From Candidatus Aminicenantota bacterium (lineage in GTDB: Bacteria; Acidobacteriota; Aminicenantia; Aminicenantales; Aminicenantaceae): DNA of 6,231 nt. Numbering within the stretch: position 1 is the stretch's first letter; every line of letters starts with the position of its first letter. Shown one piece after another: positions 6,203 to 6,231 of the stretch. The stretch lies in assembly GCA_030617525.1 (NCBI GenBank), contig JAUWVG010000154.1, forward strand, positions 1 to 6,231, written 5' to 3'. The notes under the pieces are model-generated. The model was not told the origin of the DNA and searched no databases. It saw only the letters and a program-made list of their open reading frames with translations. The position numbers were made by a program, and so were the translations under genes.

Positions 6203-6231
6203 TTGACAACTGATTGCATATAATATATAAA
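6203..6231 (+). promoter_or_regulatory. Outward-facing sigma-70-type promoter at the right edge
   Basis: A perfect TTGACA (6203-6208) and TATAAA (6226-6231) are separated by 17 nt, five of six matches at the -10. A TATAAT at 6219-6224 also occurs but is only 10 nt from the -35, too close to pair with it. The transcript would begin beyond the window and read to the right. Confidence 0.6.

Overview
The window suggests a moderately AT-rich, probably Gram-negative and anaerobic or microaerophilic bacterium. The grounds are two oxygen-sensitive radical-SAM proteins (one with a cobalamin-type N-terminal domain), a Tat-exported NagZ-like hydrolase and a ferritin/rubrerythrin-like protein. A Desulfobacterota-like or related metagenomic lineage would fit, but nothing here fixes the taxon. 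No RNA gene, CRISPR array, transposase or attachment site was seen.

Left and middle (about 4506 down to 1, minus strand): a tightly packed operon read right to left. It encodes (1) a multi-pass GT-C-like membrane glycosyltransferase, (2) a B12-binding-domain radical-SAM protein whose ATG lies 1 nt after the stop of gene 1, (3) a second radical-SAM protein with a reduced SPASM/twitch C-terminus, and (4) the first 92 codons of a small membrane protein resembling the flippase-like LPG_synthase_TM (MprF-type) family, cut by the left edge. Gene 4 fills what looks like an empty 300 bp. The combination of two radical-SAM enzymes, a polyprenol-sugar-type transferase and a flippase-like protein suggests synthesis, radical tailoring and transbilayer handling of a lipid or glycolipid. 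This is inferred from gene content; the substrate is unknown.

Divergent spacer (4467-4662): promoter-like elements point both ways, each very close to its start codon. A 13-bp inverted repeat overlaps the predicted -10 of the minus-strand operon.

Right (4663-6097, plus strand): a Tat-signal-bearing GH3 beta-N-acetylhexosaminidase (NagZ-like), overlapped by 17 nt by a 97-residue ferritin-like protein with only the first helix pair of the usual four-helix bundle. After it come a weak terminator-like hairpin with a T-tract and, at the very right edge, a near-consensus promoter aimed at a gene outside the window.
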